A DNA stretch of 44,605 bases from positions 1 through 44,605 of the forward strand of contig CAYFPQ010000022.1 of the NCBI GenBank assembly GCA_964345005.1. The letters run 5' to 3'. The notes under the pieces were generated by a model. The model was not told where the DNA came from, searched no databases, and saw only the letters and a program-made list of their open reading frames with translations. How positions within the stretch are numbered: position 1 is the stretch's first letter; the number at the start of each line of letters is the position of its first letter. Both the position numbers and the translations under genes were made by a program. Source of the DNA: JABMPJ01 sp964345005 (GTDB lineage Bacteria; Verrucomicrobiota; Kiritimatiellia; UBA8416; JABMPJ01). Below are positions 26,988 through 35,043 of this stretch, in pieces.

Positions 26988-26996
26988 GAGAGCAAG

Positions 26997-28217
26997 CTAG
27001 AACACATGTACAAGAAGACCGGAGAGTAACTTCGGTTCAAACCAGGTGCTTTTGGGGGGCATCAATCGGCCGGCATCCGATACGGCAATCAGGTCTTCCA
27101 CCTCGACCGCGTGCATGGTGAAAGCGGCAACCGCCTCTCCACTATCCACCAGCCGCTCAAGTTCGGCGGTCCCCCGGATTCCCCCTACGAACGCAATCCG
27201 CTCATCACGACGCGGATCGGCGATACCCAGCACGGGCTCCAGTACCCGCGACTGCAGAACACTGACGTCCAGCCGCCCCACCTCGTCGGACTGGTCCACC
27301 ACCCCATCGTGCCAGGTCAGGCGGTGCCACCGGCCATCGAGGTATATGCCCACGCTGCCGCGTGATTCCGGCACTTCCGATGTACCTGGGCTGACCTCGC
27401 CGAAACGTGAGAGCGTTTCAAGGAACTCGGCTGGTGAAAGCCCATTCAGGTCTTTCACGACGCGATTGTAGGGCATGATGCACATCTGACTGGCAGGAAA
27501 GAGGACGGTCAGGAACCAGTCGCTTCCCACACGGTCGGTGGATGCCTCGCTGCCACGCCGTTGTGCCGCTACCTCGGCCGCGGCGGCGGCACGATGATGA
27601 CCATCGGCAATGTAGGCCGCCGGTACGTCGGCAAACGCCGCTTCCATGGCTGCCGGTACGGGAACCGTCCAGATCGTGTGGCGATTGCCGTTTTCGCGCG
27701 TGAAATCGATGAGTGGATCTGTCGCGCGGGCTTCGGCCATCAGGGCGTCCACGGCATCGGTGTCGCGGTAGGTCAGGAATACGGGGCCACTGTTGGCGCT
27801 GAGTGTATCGACCAGGGTCACACGGTCACGCAGTTTGTCCTCGCGAGTCATCTCGTGGCGCTTGATGATGCCTTCATCGTAGTCCGACACGGCACAACAG
27901 ACGATAACGCCGCACTGCGTGTGCCCGCCCATAGTCAGCTCGTAAACGTAGAGTTGGCGCTCTTCATCCTCGACCAGTACACCGTCATCGCGCATGGCGG
28001 CCAGCGCTTTGGCCGACTGCGCATAGACTTCGGGCGAGTAGTGATCCGTGCCCGCCGGTAAATCGATTTCCGCCCGCACGACATGCAAGAAGCTGTGCGG
28101 ATTACCATCAGCCAGCGCACGTGCTTCTTCATCGTTCACCACATCATATGGAACGCTGGCTACTTGGGCCGCCAAGTCGGGGCGAGGCCGAACGCCTCGA
28201 AATGCTTTAATCTTCAC
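26997..28217 (-). CDS. DUF1015 family protein
   Basis: The 406-residue cytosolic protein belongs to DUF1015, widespread in anaerobes and PVC bacteria and sometimes annotated as SerC-like or phosphatase-like without solid evidence. Family features are KAFRGVRPRPDLAAQVASVPYDVV at the N-terminus (here split by normal variation), NPHSFLHVVRAEIDLP, YVYELTMGG, KRHEMTREDKLRDRV, YIADGHHRAAAAAEV near residue 210 (a conserved His-His pair) and ILFPASQM-like LTVLFPASQMCIMPYNR. ATG at 28217 begins the homology. Function is unknown. It follows the PAP2 gene by 19 bases. Confidence 0.88.
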   Translation of the reverse strand: MKIKAFRGVRPRPDLAAQVASVPYDVVNDEEARALADGNPHSFLHVVRAEIDLPAGTDHYSPEVYAQSAKALAAMRDDGVLVEDEERQLYVYELTMGGHTQCGVIVCCAVSDYDEGIIKRHEMTREDKLRDRVTLVDTLSANSGPVFLTYRDTDAVDALMAEARATDPLIDFTRENGNRHTIWTVPVPAAMEAAFADVPAAYIADGHHRAAAAAEVAAQRRGSEASTDRVGSDWFLTVLFPASQMCIMPYNRVVKDLNGLSPAEFLETLSRFGEVSPGTSEVPESRGSVGIYLDGRWHRLTWHDGVVDQSDEVGRLDVSVLQSRVLEPVLGIADPRRDERIAFVGGIRGTAELERLVDSGEAVAAFTMHAVEVEDLIAVSDAGRLMPPKSTWFEPKLLSGLLVHVF

Positions 28218-28236
28218 TGGATTCTCTCGCTTCGCT

Positions 28237-28710
28237 CTAACCGTTCCACATCAGGAACTTGGACGTTACAATAAGCGCCGTAAACACACCGACGACCGCG
28301 CCCATGACTACTTCGAGCCGGGTGTGTCCCAGCAGTTCGGCCAGTTTCTTTTCTGACAAATGATGTTCTTTGAACAGCTCATCTATGATCTGGTTGAGCA
28401 GTGTGGCCTGCATGCCTGCCGCACGCCGAACGGTCGATGCGTCGAACATGGTGATGATTGCGAACGTAAGCGCAATGACGAATATGGGGGAGCCGAACCC
28501 TTCGATCAGGCCGACAGATGTCGCCAGTCCACTCACGCTGGCACTGTGCGCACTGGGCATACCGCCTGTGCTTACCAGGTAATGGAAGTCCAATCGTTTC
28601 GTCTCAAGAAAACCGCAAATCATCTTGGTGCACTGCGCTATGGTCCAAGCACCCAGTCCGGACCAAAAGCAGGCGGAAAAGAACACCTCGACAAAACCAT
28701 CCTGCATCAC
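28237..28710 (-). CDS. Divergent PAP2-family membrane protein (YuiD-like)
   Basis: The 157-residue protein has three to four membrane helices and the motif TGGMPSAHSASVSGLAT (about residue 49), the phosphatase-like PSAHS signature of the divergent PAP2 family. Downstream are DASTVRRAAGMQA and LGHTRLEVVMGAVVGV, the second conserved His region. It may act on a lipid pyrophosphate such as undecaprenyl diphosphate; its place right behind a polyprenyl glycosylphosphotransferase gene (10 bases) fits that idea, but activity is inference. Two tandem ATGs at 28710 and 28707 are possible starts. Confidence 0.85.
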   Translation of the reverse strand: MMQDGFVEVFFSACFWSGLGAWTIAQCTKMICGFLETKRLDFHYLVSTGGMPSAHSASVSGLATSVGLIEGFGSPIFVIALTFAIITMFDASTVRRAAGMQATLLNQIIDELFKEHHLSEKKLAELLGHTRLEVVMGAVVGVFTALIVTSKFLMWNG

Positions 28711-28720
28711 AACCTCACAT

Positions 28721-30142
28721 TCAATACGCGTTCTCGCGCGCCATAAACGTCTTCACCAGGATCTTGAAATCCAGCGACAGCGACCAGTTCTCAAGATAGT
28801 AAAGATCGTACTTGATCCGTTCCTCGATGCTCGTATTTCCGCGCAAGCCGTTCACCTGCGCCCAGCCGGTGACTCCGGGCTTCGAGACATGGCGCCACAT
28901 GTAGCGTCCGATGTCTTCCTTGAACTTCTCCACGAAGTGCGGACGCTCCGGACGCGGGCCTACCAGACTCATCTCGCCGCGCAACACATTCCAGAACTGC
29001 GGCAGTTCGTCCAGGTTATGCCGACGAAGGAATCGACCGATCGGCGTTACCCTCGGATCCTCCTCCGCTGTAAAGACAGGTCCACTCTCCACTTCCGCAT
29101 CCACACGCATGGTTCTGAGCTTGTAGATGGGGAACGTCTCCCCCTTCTCGCCACAGCGTTTCTGCGAAAAGAAGATCGGACCGGGCGACTCCCGCTTGAT
29201 CAGCACTGCCGCTACCGCGATGATGGGCGCCGATACGATGAGACCGACAAATGCCCCAACAATATCCTCCACACGCTTGAGTGCGCGCTTCCAGAAATGA
29301 TCCAACGGCCACTGGCTGATACCCAGCATCGGGATATCATCCACGGACTGCATATCCATGTTGCTGGTAAGGATACGGAACAGGTCGGGAACCATGTTGA
29401 AGCGGATCAGCTCGCGCTCGCAGAAAAGAATGATGTCCACGATGCGCTGGTGACCAATGACAGAGTTGGTCAGGATGATCTGGTCCACTTTCTCTTCATC
29501 CTCGAGCAGCGCCACGGCCGCCAATTCGTCGATCGTGCCTTGAATCAGCTCTTTCGGGATATCGGGATCGGGCTCGGAAAGATCCGTCCGCAAGAACGCC
29601 ACCACACGCGAGCGGAGCTTCGGCTCGTTTTCGAGCGAGCGTTTGAGATGCGCAGCGACCGGGTCCGTGCCGAGGATCAGAACGCGGTTGATCGATGTAC
29701 TGTGCCGGGCGTAATGCAACTCCAGGCGGAACAGGACATAGCGTTCCAGCACGACGAGCAACGAGACCGTGGCCATTGAGATGAAGATGGTGACCGTGGA
29801 GTACTCAACGACATTCTTGAACATAAAGGCCAAGACCATCGCCGCTACAAGGCAGAACCCACACGCGCGAATCAACCTGGGGATCTTATCTTCGAACCGC
29901 CCGATTTGGGGCCGAACATAGAGCTTCAACGAACGAAAGATCAGCAAATAGATCGGCGCAGCCAGCAGGATGCCGCCAGCGTACTCCCCATAGATATTGG
30001 GATGCCGACCGAAGGGAATCGGCAGCCATCCACTGTCGAAACGGACCCAGATGGCCAAGTACATCCCCACTACGATGGCCACGGCATCTGCCACCACCGC
30101 CACAAGGCTGTCGACTACATCAGATGTATCCCGTTTACCCAT
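28721..30142 (-). CDS. Polyprenyl glycosylphosphotransferase (exopolysaccharide initiating sugar transferase)
   Basis: The 473-residue protein adds the first sugar phosphate to undecaprenyl phosphate for exopolysaccharide or O-unit synthesis. The N-terminus has about four membrane helices, followed by a CoA-binding/Rossmann-like region (RVLILGTDPVAAHLKRSLEN, about 165-185). A fifth hydrophobic segment (VEDIVGAFVGLIVSAPIIAV, about 280) leads into the bacterial transferase domain: GPIFFSQKRCG, FPIYKLRTMRVDAE, NLDELPQFWNVLRGEMSLVG, PRPERPHFVEKF and KPGVTGWAQVNGLRG. All match the WcaJ/WbaP class. The sugar cannot be predicted. ATG at 30142; 44 bases from hemL. Confidence 0.93.
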   Translation of the reverse strand: MGKRDTSDVVDSLVAVVADAVAIVVGMYLAIWVRFDSGWLPIPFGRHPNIYGEYAGGILLAAPIYLLIFRSLKLYVRPQIGRFEDKIPRLIRACGFCLVAAMVLAFMFKNVVEYSTVTIFISMATVSLLVVLERYVLFRLELHYARHSTSINRVLILGTDPVAAHLKRSLENEPKLRSRVVAFLRTDLSEPDPDIPKELIQGTIDELAAVALLEDEEKVDQIILTNSVIGHQRIVDIILFCERELIRFNMVPDLFRILTSNMDMQSVDDIPMLGISQWPLDHFWKRALKRVEDIVGAFVGLIVSAPIIAVAAVLIKRESPGPIFFSQKRCGEKGETFPIYKLRTMRVDAEVESGPVFTAEEDPRVTPIGRFLRRHNLDELPQFWNVLRGEMSLVGPRPERPHFVEKFKEDIGRYMWRHVSKPGVTGWAQVNGLRGNTSIEERIKYDLYYLENWSLSLDFKILVKTFMARENAY

Positions 30143-30186
30143 ACGGCCCGGATAGTACCCTCCCCCTCCGACTGATTCAACGCCAA

Positions 30187-31476
30187 TCAGGACAGGGCTG
30201 TTGCGGCCGCAGTGACAAACCGCTCAATATCGGCCTCGGTATGGGCGGCGGAGACGAAACCGACCTCGAACTGGCTGGGTGGCAGATAGATGCCGGCGTC
30301 GAGCATGGCGTGGAAGAAAGCGGCATGGGCCGCTGTATCGCAGCCTTTGGCATCCGTGTAGTTGCGAATGGGGGTTGTGGAGAAGAAAGGCGTGAACATG
30401 CTGCCGTACACAGCAACGTTAAGCGGGGTGTTCGCTTCTTCCGCACACGCATTCGTCTCTGCGGCCAGTCGTGCCGCCAGGGCGGCCATCCGTTCATACG
30501 GCGGATCCGATGCCAGGAGTCGTAGTGTGGTCAGACCGGCCGCCACCGCCACGGGGTTTCCACTCAACGTGCCGGCCTGGTAGACCTCGCCCAGCGGCGC
30601 GAGATTATCCATCACGGCCGCCCTGCCACCCACCGCACCGATGGGCAGTCCGCCGCCGATGATCTTGCCGAGTGTGACCAGGTCAGGCTGCACGCCGCAC
30701 TGCTGTGCATACGTGCAGGGACCGAGCCGGAAACCGGTGATGACCTCGTCGAAAATCAGCACGGCCCCACAACGGTCGGCCGCTTCGCGCAGACCTGCCA
30801 GAAACCCATCTTCTGGAGGCACGAGCCCCATGTTGGCCGCGATGGGTTCCAAGATGATCGCGGCCAGCTCATCGCCTCGTGCGTCCACGATTTCGTTGAC
30901 GGCTGCCAAGTCGTTGTACTCGGGCAGAAACACGTCGCCAGCCACTGATTCCGGAACACCGGCCGAGGATGTCACGCCGCCGGTCATCAATCCGCTGCCT
31001 GCGGCGACAAGCAGGCCGTCGCTGTGACCGTGGTAGCATCCCGTAAACTTAATAATCTTGGAACGCCCCGTGGTACCGCGCGCGAGGCGGATGGCCGTCA
31101 TCGTTGCCTCAGTGCCGGAATTCACCAGCCGCACCTTGTCGAGGCCGGCCATATCGCACAGCAGCTCAGCGAACTCCACTTCACGGGGTGTACTGATGCC
31201 GAACGAAGTACCACCTGCGGCAGCATTCTGAACCGCCGCAACTACTTCAGGATGCGCATGCCCCAACACCAGCGGCCCCCACGACCCACAGAAATCCAGC
31301 AACTCGCGGCCATCACTGGTTCGGATACAGGTACCCTCCCCGCTTTCGACGTGAATGGGATCCCCCCCCACCGCATTGAAGGCCCGGACAGGACTATTCA
31401 CCCCGCCCGGGATCACGCGCGATGCCCGCTCAAAGAGAGGTGTGGGGTTGGAGGTGCTAGGTGTTAGTGGAGGCAT
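30187..31476 (-). CDS. hemL: Glutamate-1-semialdehyde 2,1-aminomutase
   Basis: The 429-residue PLP enzyme makes 5-aminolevulinate from glutamate-1-semialdehyde. Family motifs are FERASRVIPGGVNSPVRAF, SWGPLVLGHAHPEV, VNSGTEATMTAIRLARG, CYHGHSDGLL, ILIFDEVITGFR-like VLIFDEVITGFRLG and the PLP-Lys region VTLGKIIGGGLPIGAVGG. The first 12 residues (MPPLTPSTSNPT) are not family sequence: they are encoded by the heptamer array at 31446-31466. No other start is available before the homology begins, so the repeat now supplies the N-terminus. The ATG overlaps the stop of the four-helix-bundle gene (TGATG). Confidence 0.96.
   Translation of the reverse strand: MPPLTPSTSNPTPLFERASRVIPGGVNSPVRAFNAVGGDPIHVESGEGTCIRTSDGRELLDFCGSWGPLVLGHAHPEVVAAVQNAAAGGTSFGISTPREVEFAELLCDMAGLDKVRLVNSGTEATMTAIRLARGTTGRSKIIKFTGCYHGHSDGLLVAAGSGLMTGGVTSSAGVPESVAGDVFLPEYNDLAAVNEIVDARGDELAAIILEPIAANMGLVPPEDGFLAGLREAADRCGAVLIFDEVITGFRLGPCTYAQQCGVQPDLVTLGKIIGGGLPIGAVGGRAAVMDNLAPLGEVYQAGTLSGNPVAVAAGLTTLRLLASDPPYERMAALAARLAAETNACAEEANTPLNVAVYGSMFTPFFSTTPIRNYTDAKGCDTAAHAAFFHAMLDAGIYLPPSQFEVGFVSAAHTEADIERFVTAAATALS
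31446..31466. repeat. Heptamer array, hemL side of the four-helix-bundle gene
   Basis: Three 7-base units (GGTTGGA, GGTGCTA, GGTGTTA on the plus strand) lie within the first codons of hemL. It is the inverted partner of the array at 31972-31999; GGTGCTAGGTGTTA is shared by both arms in opposite orientation. Confidence 0.8.
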
Positions 31477-31961
31477 CAGTGGTCATCCTCGAATGCTTGA
31501 ATAGTAGTGAGAGTGCTGGTCCAGTCAGGGATAGTTGCTTCGCTGCCATATGGCACGCTGTCTTCACGGACGACATTTCCCGTCCGTGTCGTTCCTTTCC
31601 ACTTGCTCAGCGCTTGGTGCAGGCCTTCAAGCATTCGCCCGCACTCCTCGTAACGAGAGTCGAGATCGCTATACCGTGCTGCATCGAAGTAGCCCTTTGC
31701 ATGGGCAACATCCACGTGGTGCTGAGTCTCGCGCACTTCACCCATGGACCGGTTGATCGCCTCGATGTAGATATTGGTGTGGCGGCTCCCCCACCCTTCG
31801 GCCAAGATTGCGGAAGCCGAGTTGGAGGAGCGGCGTAGCTGAGACCCCAACTCGTACATCTCGAACTTCGGGAACCGCATCGCCTCGTCATGGACATCCA
31901 GATGGAGAGCCCTGAGCTTCTGATAGACCTTCAGGTCTCGAAATGACTTCAGCTTCCCCAT
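31476..31961 (-). CDS. Four-helix-bundle protein (S23/bIVP type, Avd-like fold)
   Basis: The 161-residue product begins MGKLKSFRDLKVYQKLRALH and has the S23 family hallmarks: an aromatic-basic helix 1 (FRDLKVYQKL), helix 2 with MYELGSQLRRSSNSASAILAEGWG, helix 3 with YIEAINRSMGEVRETQHHVD, and helix 4 with RYSDLDSRYEECGRMLEGL. Such proteins occur as 23S rRNA intervening ORFs, as Avd in diversity-generating retroelements, and as orphans of unknown role; this one is an orphan with no reverse transcriptase or rRNA nearby. ATG at 31961 has GGAGAGGGA upstream; an in-frame start at 31991 would lie within the repeat. The last 30 residues are variable and acidic. It is inserted between hemB and hemL and bracketed by inverted heptamer arrays. 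Confidence 0.88.
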   Translation of the reverse strand: MGKLKSFRDLKVYQKLRALHLDVHDEAMRFPKFEMYELGSQLRRSSNSASAILAEGWGSRHTNIYIEAINRSMGEVRETQHHVDVAHAKGYFDAARYSDLDSRYEECGRMLEGLHQALSKWKGTTRTGNVVREDSVPYGSEATIPDWTSTLTTIQAFEDDH

Positions 31962-31971
31962 ACCATCCCTC

Positions 31972-31999
31972 TCCCACCTAACACCCAACACCTAGCACC
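31972..31999. repeat. Heptamer array, hemB side of the four-helix-bundle gene
   Basis: Four tandem 7-base units lie at 31972-31978 (TCCCACC), 31979-31985 (TAACACC), 31986-31992 (CAACACC) and 31993-31999 (TAGCACC), plus-strand spelling. On the minus strand they encode the last residues of hemB (KVLGVGC) and its TAG stop, and reach to ten bases before the four-helix-bundle start, including part of its ribosome binding site. Confidence 0.85.
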
Positions 32000-32984
32000 T
32001 TCTCATACTGGTTCGCCCAGTAGGAGATAATGATATCGGTGCCGGCGCGGTCAAGGGCGGCAATGCTTTCGCGGACCATGGGGTAGAGGTCGCCCCATCC
32101 CCGGTCGGCCGTGGCGATGAGCATAGCGTACTCCCCGCTGACACTGTAGGCCGCGATGGGCAGATCGGTTCGTTCACGCAAACGTGCCAACACGTCGAGA
32201 TAGAAGAGCGTGGGCTTCACCATGAGAATGTCTGCCCCCTCGGCTTCGTCGAGATCCGACTCGCGCAAGGCCGTTCTCAAGTCGCTATACGAGGCTTGGN
32301 NNNNNNNNNGTAGCCTTTGCGGTCGCCCGACTGTGGCGCCGACTTCTCTGCGTCACGGAACGGTCCGTACATCGCCGAAGCGAACTTGGTCGAGTAGCTC
32401 ATCAGAATCGTGTCCTCCAGCCCCGCGGACCCGAGCGCAGCGCGTATTGCCGCTACCTGTCCATCCATCATGGCGCTCGGAGCCACCCCGTGGGCGCCAG
32501 CATCGGCATGAGACACAGCCACGTTCGCAAGAACAGCGTTGGCGGCATCGTTGTTCACCACTCCGTCAACTGTCAGCGGACCGCAGTGCCCGTGCGATGT
32601 ATAGGCGCAGACGCAGACATCGGTGAAGACCAGCACGTCAGGAAACGCATTACGAATCGCACGCACGGCATCCTGCACGGCACCTTTCGGGTCAAAGGCG
32701 TGTGTGCCCGACTCATCTTTACAGCTCTCTTCGGCCAATCCAAAAATGAGCACGCCGCCGATACCCATGTCCGACACAGGCTTGAGCGCTTCGATCAACT
32801 GGTCGACGCTATAGCGAAACTGACCCGGCATGGCATCGATGGGCTCGCGTACTCCGCTGCCCGGCACGACGAATACCGGCCAGAGAAAACGTTCCGGACC
32901 GGGAAAGGGCCGGTCCAGCATCCGCCGCACCTGCGGACTCTGCCTTAGCCGTCTCAGTCGAATATCCGGATATCCCTCACTCAT
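31978..32984 (-). CDS. hemB: Delta-aminolevulinic acid dehydratase (spans an N gap)
   Basis: Porphobilinogen synthase condenses two ALA molecules in the heme pathway. It shows the Zn-type cysteine set DVCVCAYTSHGHCG (about residue 122), the active-site Lys region MSYSTKFASAMYGPFRDA and the second Lys in EGADILMVKPTLFYLD. Ten Ns at 32300-32309 lie between GDRKGY and QASYSD; comparison with E. coli HemB leaves no residue missing, so the contigs probably abut or overlap. The normal C-terminus ends near SYWANQYEK; the last residues VLGVGC and the stop come from the heptamer array. ATG at 32984 has GGGAG seven bases upstream. It is 20 bases after hexokinase. Confidence 0.95.
32300..32309. other. 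Assembly gap (10 N) inside hemB, probably zero-length
   Basis: From the Tyr before the gap to the conserved ALRES after it, the number of residues equals that in E. coli HemB when the gap is deleted (joining TAC to CAA with one shared C). The Ns therefore mark a contig join, not missing coding sequence. Confidence 0.7.
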
Positions 32985-33004
32985 GCGTATGCTCCCTGCA
33001 TCGT

Positions 33005-34297
33005 CTACTGAAATGTTGTAAGGCCTGCGATGGCTGCTCCGACAACCGGGGCATCGTCCACCTGGATACAGCGGACGTGCAGTCCGCGCGATGCGAGCAG
33101 GTCCTTCAGATAGGCCTGGACCTTCGTGCGCATCTGGTAGGTCTTGTAGTAAGTGGAGCCGTCAATGTTGACACATACAGGCCGATCGGGGTCCTTCCCG
33201 TCGCCTCCCTTCACAACCGCTGCCGTTATGTTCACAGCTGTCAGCAACGCGGCCCGGTCGACAACCGCTCCGAACACCGTCTTCACAATCTCGCGGTCCG
33301 CATCTGTAAGGCGGTCAGTACCGAGAATCCCGGTATCTAAGCCGCTATCTACACAAAGGTTGTCGATCTCGATAGTCGAGAGCTCACCCATGCCTGCCAG
33401 AGTGCGGCCGCCCGTCGCCGAGAACACGTCTTCAGATACAAGCGCCTGCATCAGGTGCAGGGCCAGCGGTCCCATGTAGACGCCAGAGATGGTCTTCTCG
33501 AATACATGGGCACCGGGGTTCTCGCTCTCTGAGTCGAGTGCCAGGTCGATCGGGCCGCGATCAAAATCGGCAAAGCCGCCCGACTCAACGTTGATCACTT
33601 GTGAACCGACGTCGTGAACGCCTTTCAGCTTGCCGATGTTCCGATTCTTCTCAACGTAGGCTGTGTTCGTTCCCGTACCGAGGATAAGCCCGATATAGGA
33701 AGCGGCACTGAACGTCTGGCCCTGGGCCATCCCAGCCAACAGTGCTGCCACGGTGTCGTTCAGGATAACAAAGTTCTTACCCGGGACACCACGCTCTTCC
33801 AGTGCCCTCATGAGTCCGGCCCCAATGTGCGTGCCTACGAGCTCGGGGATCTTGATCTCCTTGGTCCAGTGCAACAGCCTCCCATCATGATCCGGCGTGA
33901 TAGCAGCCGGGTAGGAAAAGCAGAAGCCGATAGCGTCGAACTGGTCCTGCACGGGTGCCAACGCATCGACCAGGACCGCGTAGAACTCGTCAGCGCTCAC
34001 TTCGACATCACGACCGGGAATCGCCTGCTTCGCGAAGTGATCAAGCTGGATGCTGCCATTGACGTCAAAACGGGCGATCCCTATGCGCAGGTTGGTGCCA
34101 CCCGCATCAATTACGGCAACATTCTTGTCGACCGGAACCTCTCCGGAAGTCGACACGTATGCCGGAATCATAGCCAGCGAGCTCTCTTCACCGTCCAGAC
34201 CGTTCGTCATCTCTGCCAGAAAGCGGTCCACCAGTGTATCGGCATCGTACGCGTCCGCCGAGACCATCTGGCCCCTCAGCCATTCTTGAATATCCAT
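33005..34297 (-). CDS. Hexokinase (eukaryotic-type hexokinase family)
   Basis: The 430-residue protein has the two-lobe hexokinase fold: the phosphate-1 motif VAVIDAGGTNLRIGIARFD (about residue 60), sugar-binding IGFCFSYPAAITPDHDGRLL, the phosphate-2/catalytic Asp region FVILNDTVAALLAG and the GLILGTGTNTAYVEK loop. This is the eukaryote-like hexokinase type, not bacterial Glk or ROK; it is also known in Spirochaetes, Bacteroides and PVC bacteria. It phosphorylates glucose or another hexose with ATP. ATG at 34297 follows AGGAG by five bases; the open frame upstream to 34393 overlaps the preceding gene and has no homology. Confidence 0.9.
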   Translation of the reverse strand: MDIQEWLRGQMVSADAYDADTLVDRFLAEMTNGLDGEESSLAMIPAYVSTSGEVPVDKNVAVIDAGGTNLRIGIARFDVNGSIQLDHFAKQAIPGRDVEVSADEFYAVLVDALAPVQDQFDAIGFCFSYPAAITPDHDGRLLHWTKEIKIPELVGTHIGAGLMRALEERGVPGKNFVILNDTVAALLAGMAQGQTFSAASYIGLILGTGTNTAYVEKNRNIGKLKGVHDVGSQVINVESGGFADFDRGPIDLALDSESENPGAHVFEKTISGVYMGPLALHLMQALVSEDVFSATGGRTLAGMGELSTIEIDNLCVDSGLDTGILGTDRLTDADREIVKTVFGAVVDRAALLTAVNITAAVVKGGDGKDPDRPVCVNIDGSTYYKTYQMRTKVQAYLKDLLASRGLHVRCIQVDDAPVVGAAIAGLTTFQ

Positions 34298-34328
34298 CAG
34301 ATCTCCTGGTTTCCCCCGCAACTCACAC

Positions 34329-34754
34329 TCACTCCTCGCGAACGGAGCGCTTGTAATGGGTAAGGAAGTGGGCGATGACTTCGTCCGAGGCAACGTCCGA
34401 GATGGAGTAAGCGCCTCCGGAGCGCAGCATGCTCTCCGTACGAATCATGCGGATGCCCTTGCGTTCGCGCGACAGCAGTTCGGCGAAGGGAAGGATGCCT
34501 TCGGGGAACGTTCGTCCCTGCAGGCTGTAACGGAACTCGTCCGCGCCGTTGTTCTGAACGGTGAGTGTTGCCGCGCTGGCCGTTTCACGCAAGGACACCT
34601 CTCGGCCGTACTTCTCCAGTTCCGCTTTCAACTGCTCGTAGGCCGGCATTGCCACATCCGTGATGAAACGCTCGATCTCCGACCGCTCCAGTTCGGCATG
34701 CGTCTGCTCCTTCTCTTTGAAGAATGCGCCCAAGTCATCTTGCCAATCAGCCAT
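34329..34754 (-). CDS. Uncharacterised small cytosolic protein (141 aa)
   Basis: The product is not recognised with confidence. It is hydrophilic, without signal peptide or membrane helix. The first half is helical and acidic (WQDDLGAFFKEKEQTHAELE, then IERFITDVAMPAYEQLKAEL); the second half looks beta-rich (SLRETASAATLTVQNNGADE, FRYSLQGRTF) and ends with SDVASDEVIAHFLTHYKRSV. ATG at 34754 is preceded by GAGGAGCG at good spacing. It lies 31 bases upstream of hexokinase on the same strand and 93 bases after the tRNA-Gly gene, so it may be transcribed with hexokinase. Confidence 0.75.
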   Translation of the reverse strand: MADWQDDLGAFFKEKEQTHAELERSEIERFITDVAMPAYEQLKAELEKYGREVSLRETASAATLTVQNNGADEFRYSLQGRTFPEGILPFAELLSRERKGIRMIRTESMLRSGGAYSISDVASDEVIAHFLTHYKRSVREE

Positions 34755-34847
34755 ACGCCATCGCTCCTCGTGTATGGGCGGAAGATAATGCATCCATACG
34801 CGTTCGGGACAGAAAAAAGGGCAAGGCATCACAGGGAAACAGGAGTG

Positions 34848-34921
34848 TGGAGCGGGCGACGGGAATCGAACCCGTATGACTAGCTTGGAAGGCTAGGGTT
34901 CTACCATTGAACTACGCCCGC
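34848..34921 (-). tRNA. tRNA-Gly (anticodon TCC)
   Basis: A complete cloverleaf is readable on the minus strand: acceptor GCGGGCG/CGCCCGC, D arm GTTC-AATGGTA-GAAC, anticodon arm CTAGC-CTTCCAA-GCTAG with anticodon TCC, and T arm ACGGG-TTCGATT-CCCGT. The discriminator is T and the 3' CCA is encoded (34848-34850). It reads GGA glycine codons. A T6 run at 34812-34817 downstream may assist termination, but no strong hairpin precedes it. Confidence 0.97.
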
Positions 34922-34940
34922 TCAACGAAAGACGGCGAGC

Positions 34941-34968
34941 AGTGTAGAGATGGATGTTTAAGAGTCAA
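34941..34968 (-). promoter_or_regulatory. Candidate promoter for tRNA-Gly
   Basis: On the minus strand TTGACT (34963-34968) and TACACT (34941-34946) are separated by 16 bases; both match sigma70 boxes at four or five of six. The predicted start is about 12 bases before the mature tRNA 5' end. Confidence 0.55.
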
Positions 34969-35043
34969 GCCTTTCCCCTCTTGCCTCCGCCCCTTCGATT
35001 ACGCTACCTTTCCAATCCCTATCACATCAACCTCGGAGACACG

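Noticed and set aside
31476..31961. Diversity-generating retroelement, considered because the protein is Avd-like
   Set aside because: No reverse transcriptase and no template/variable repeat pair are visible in the window.
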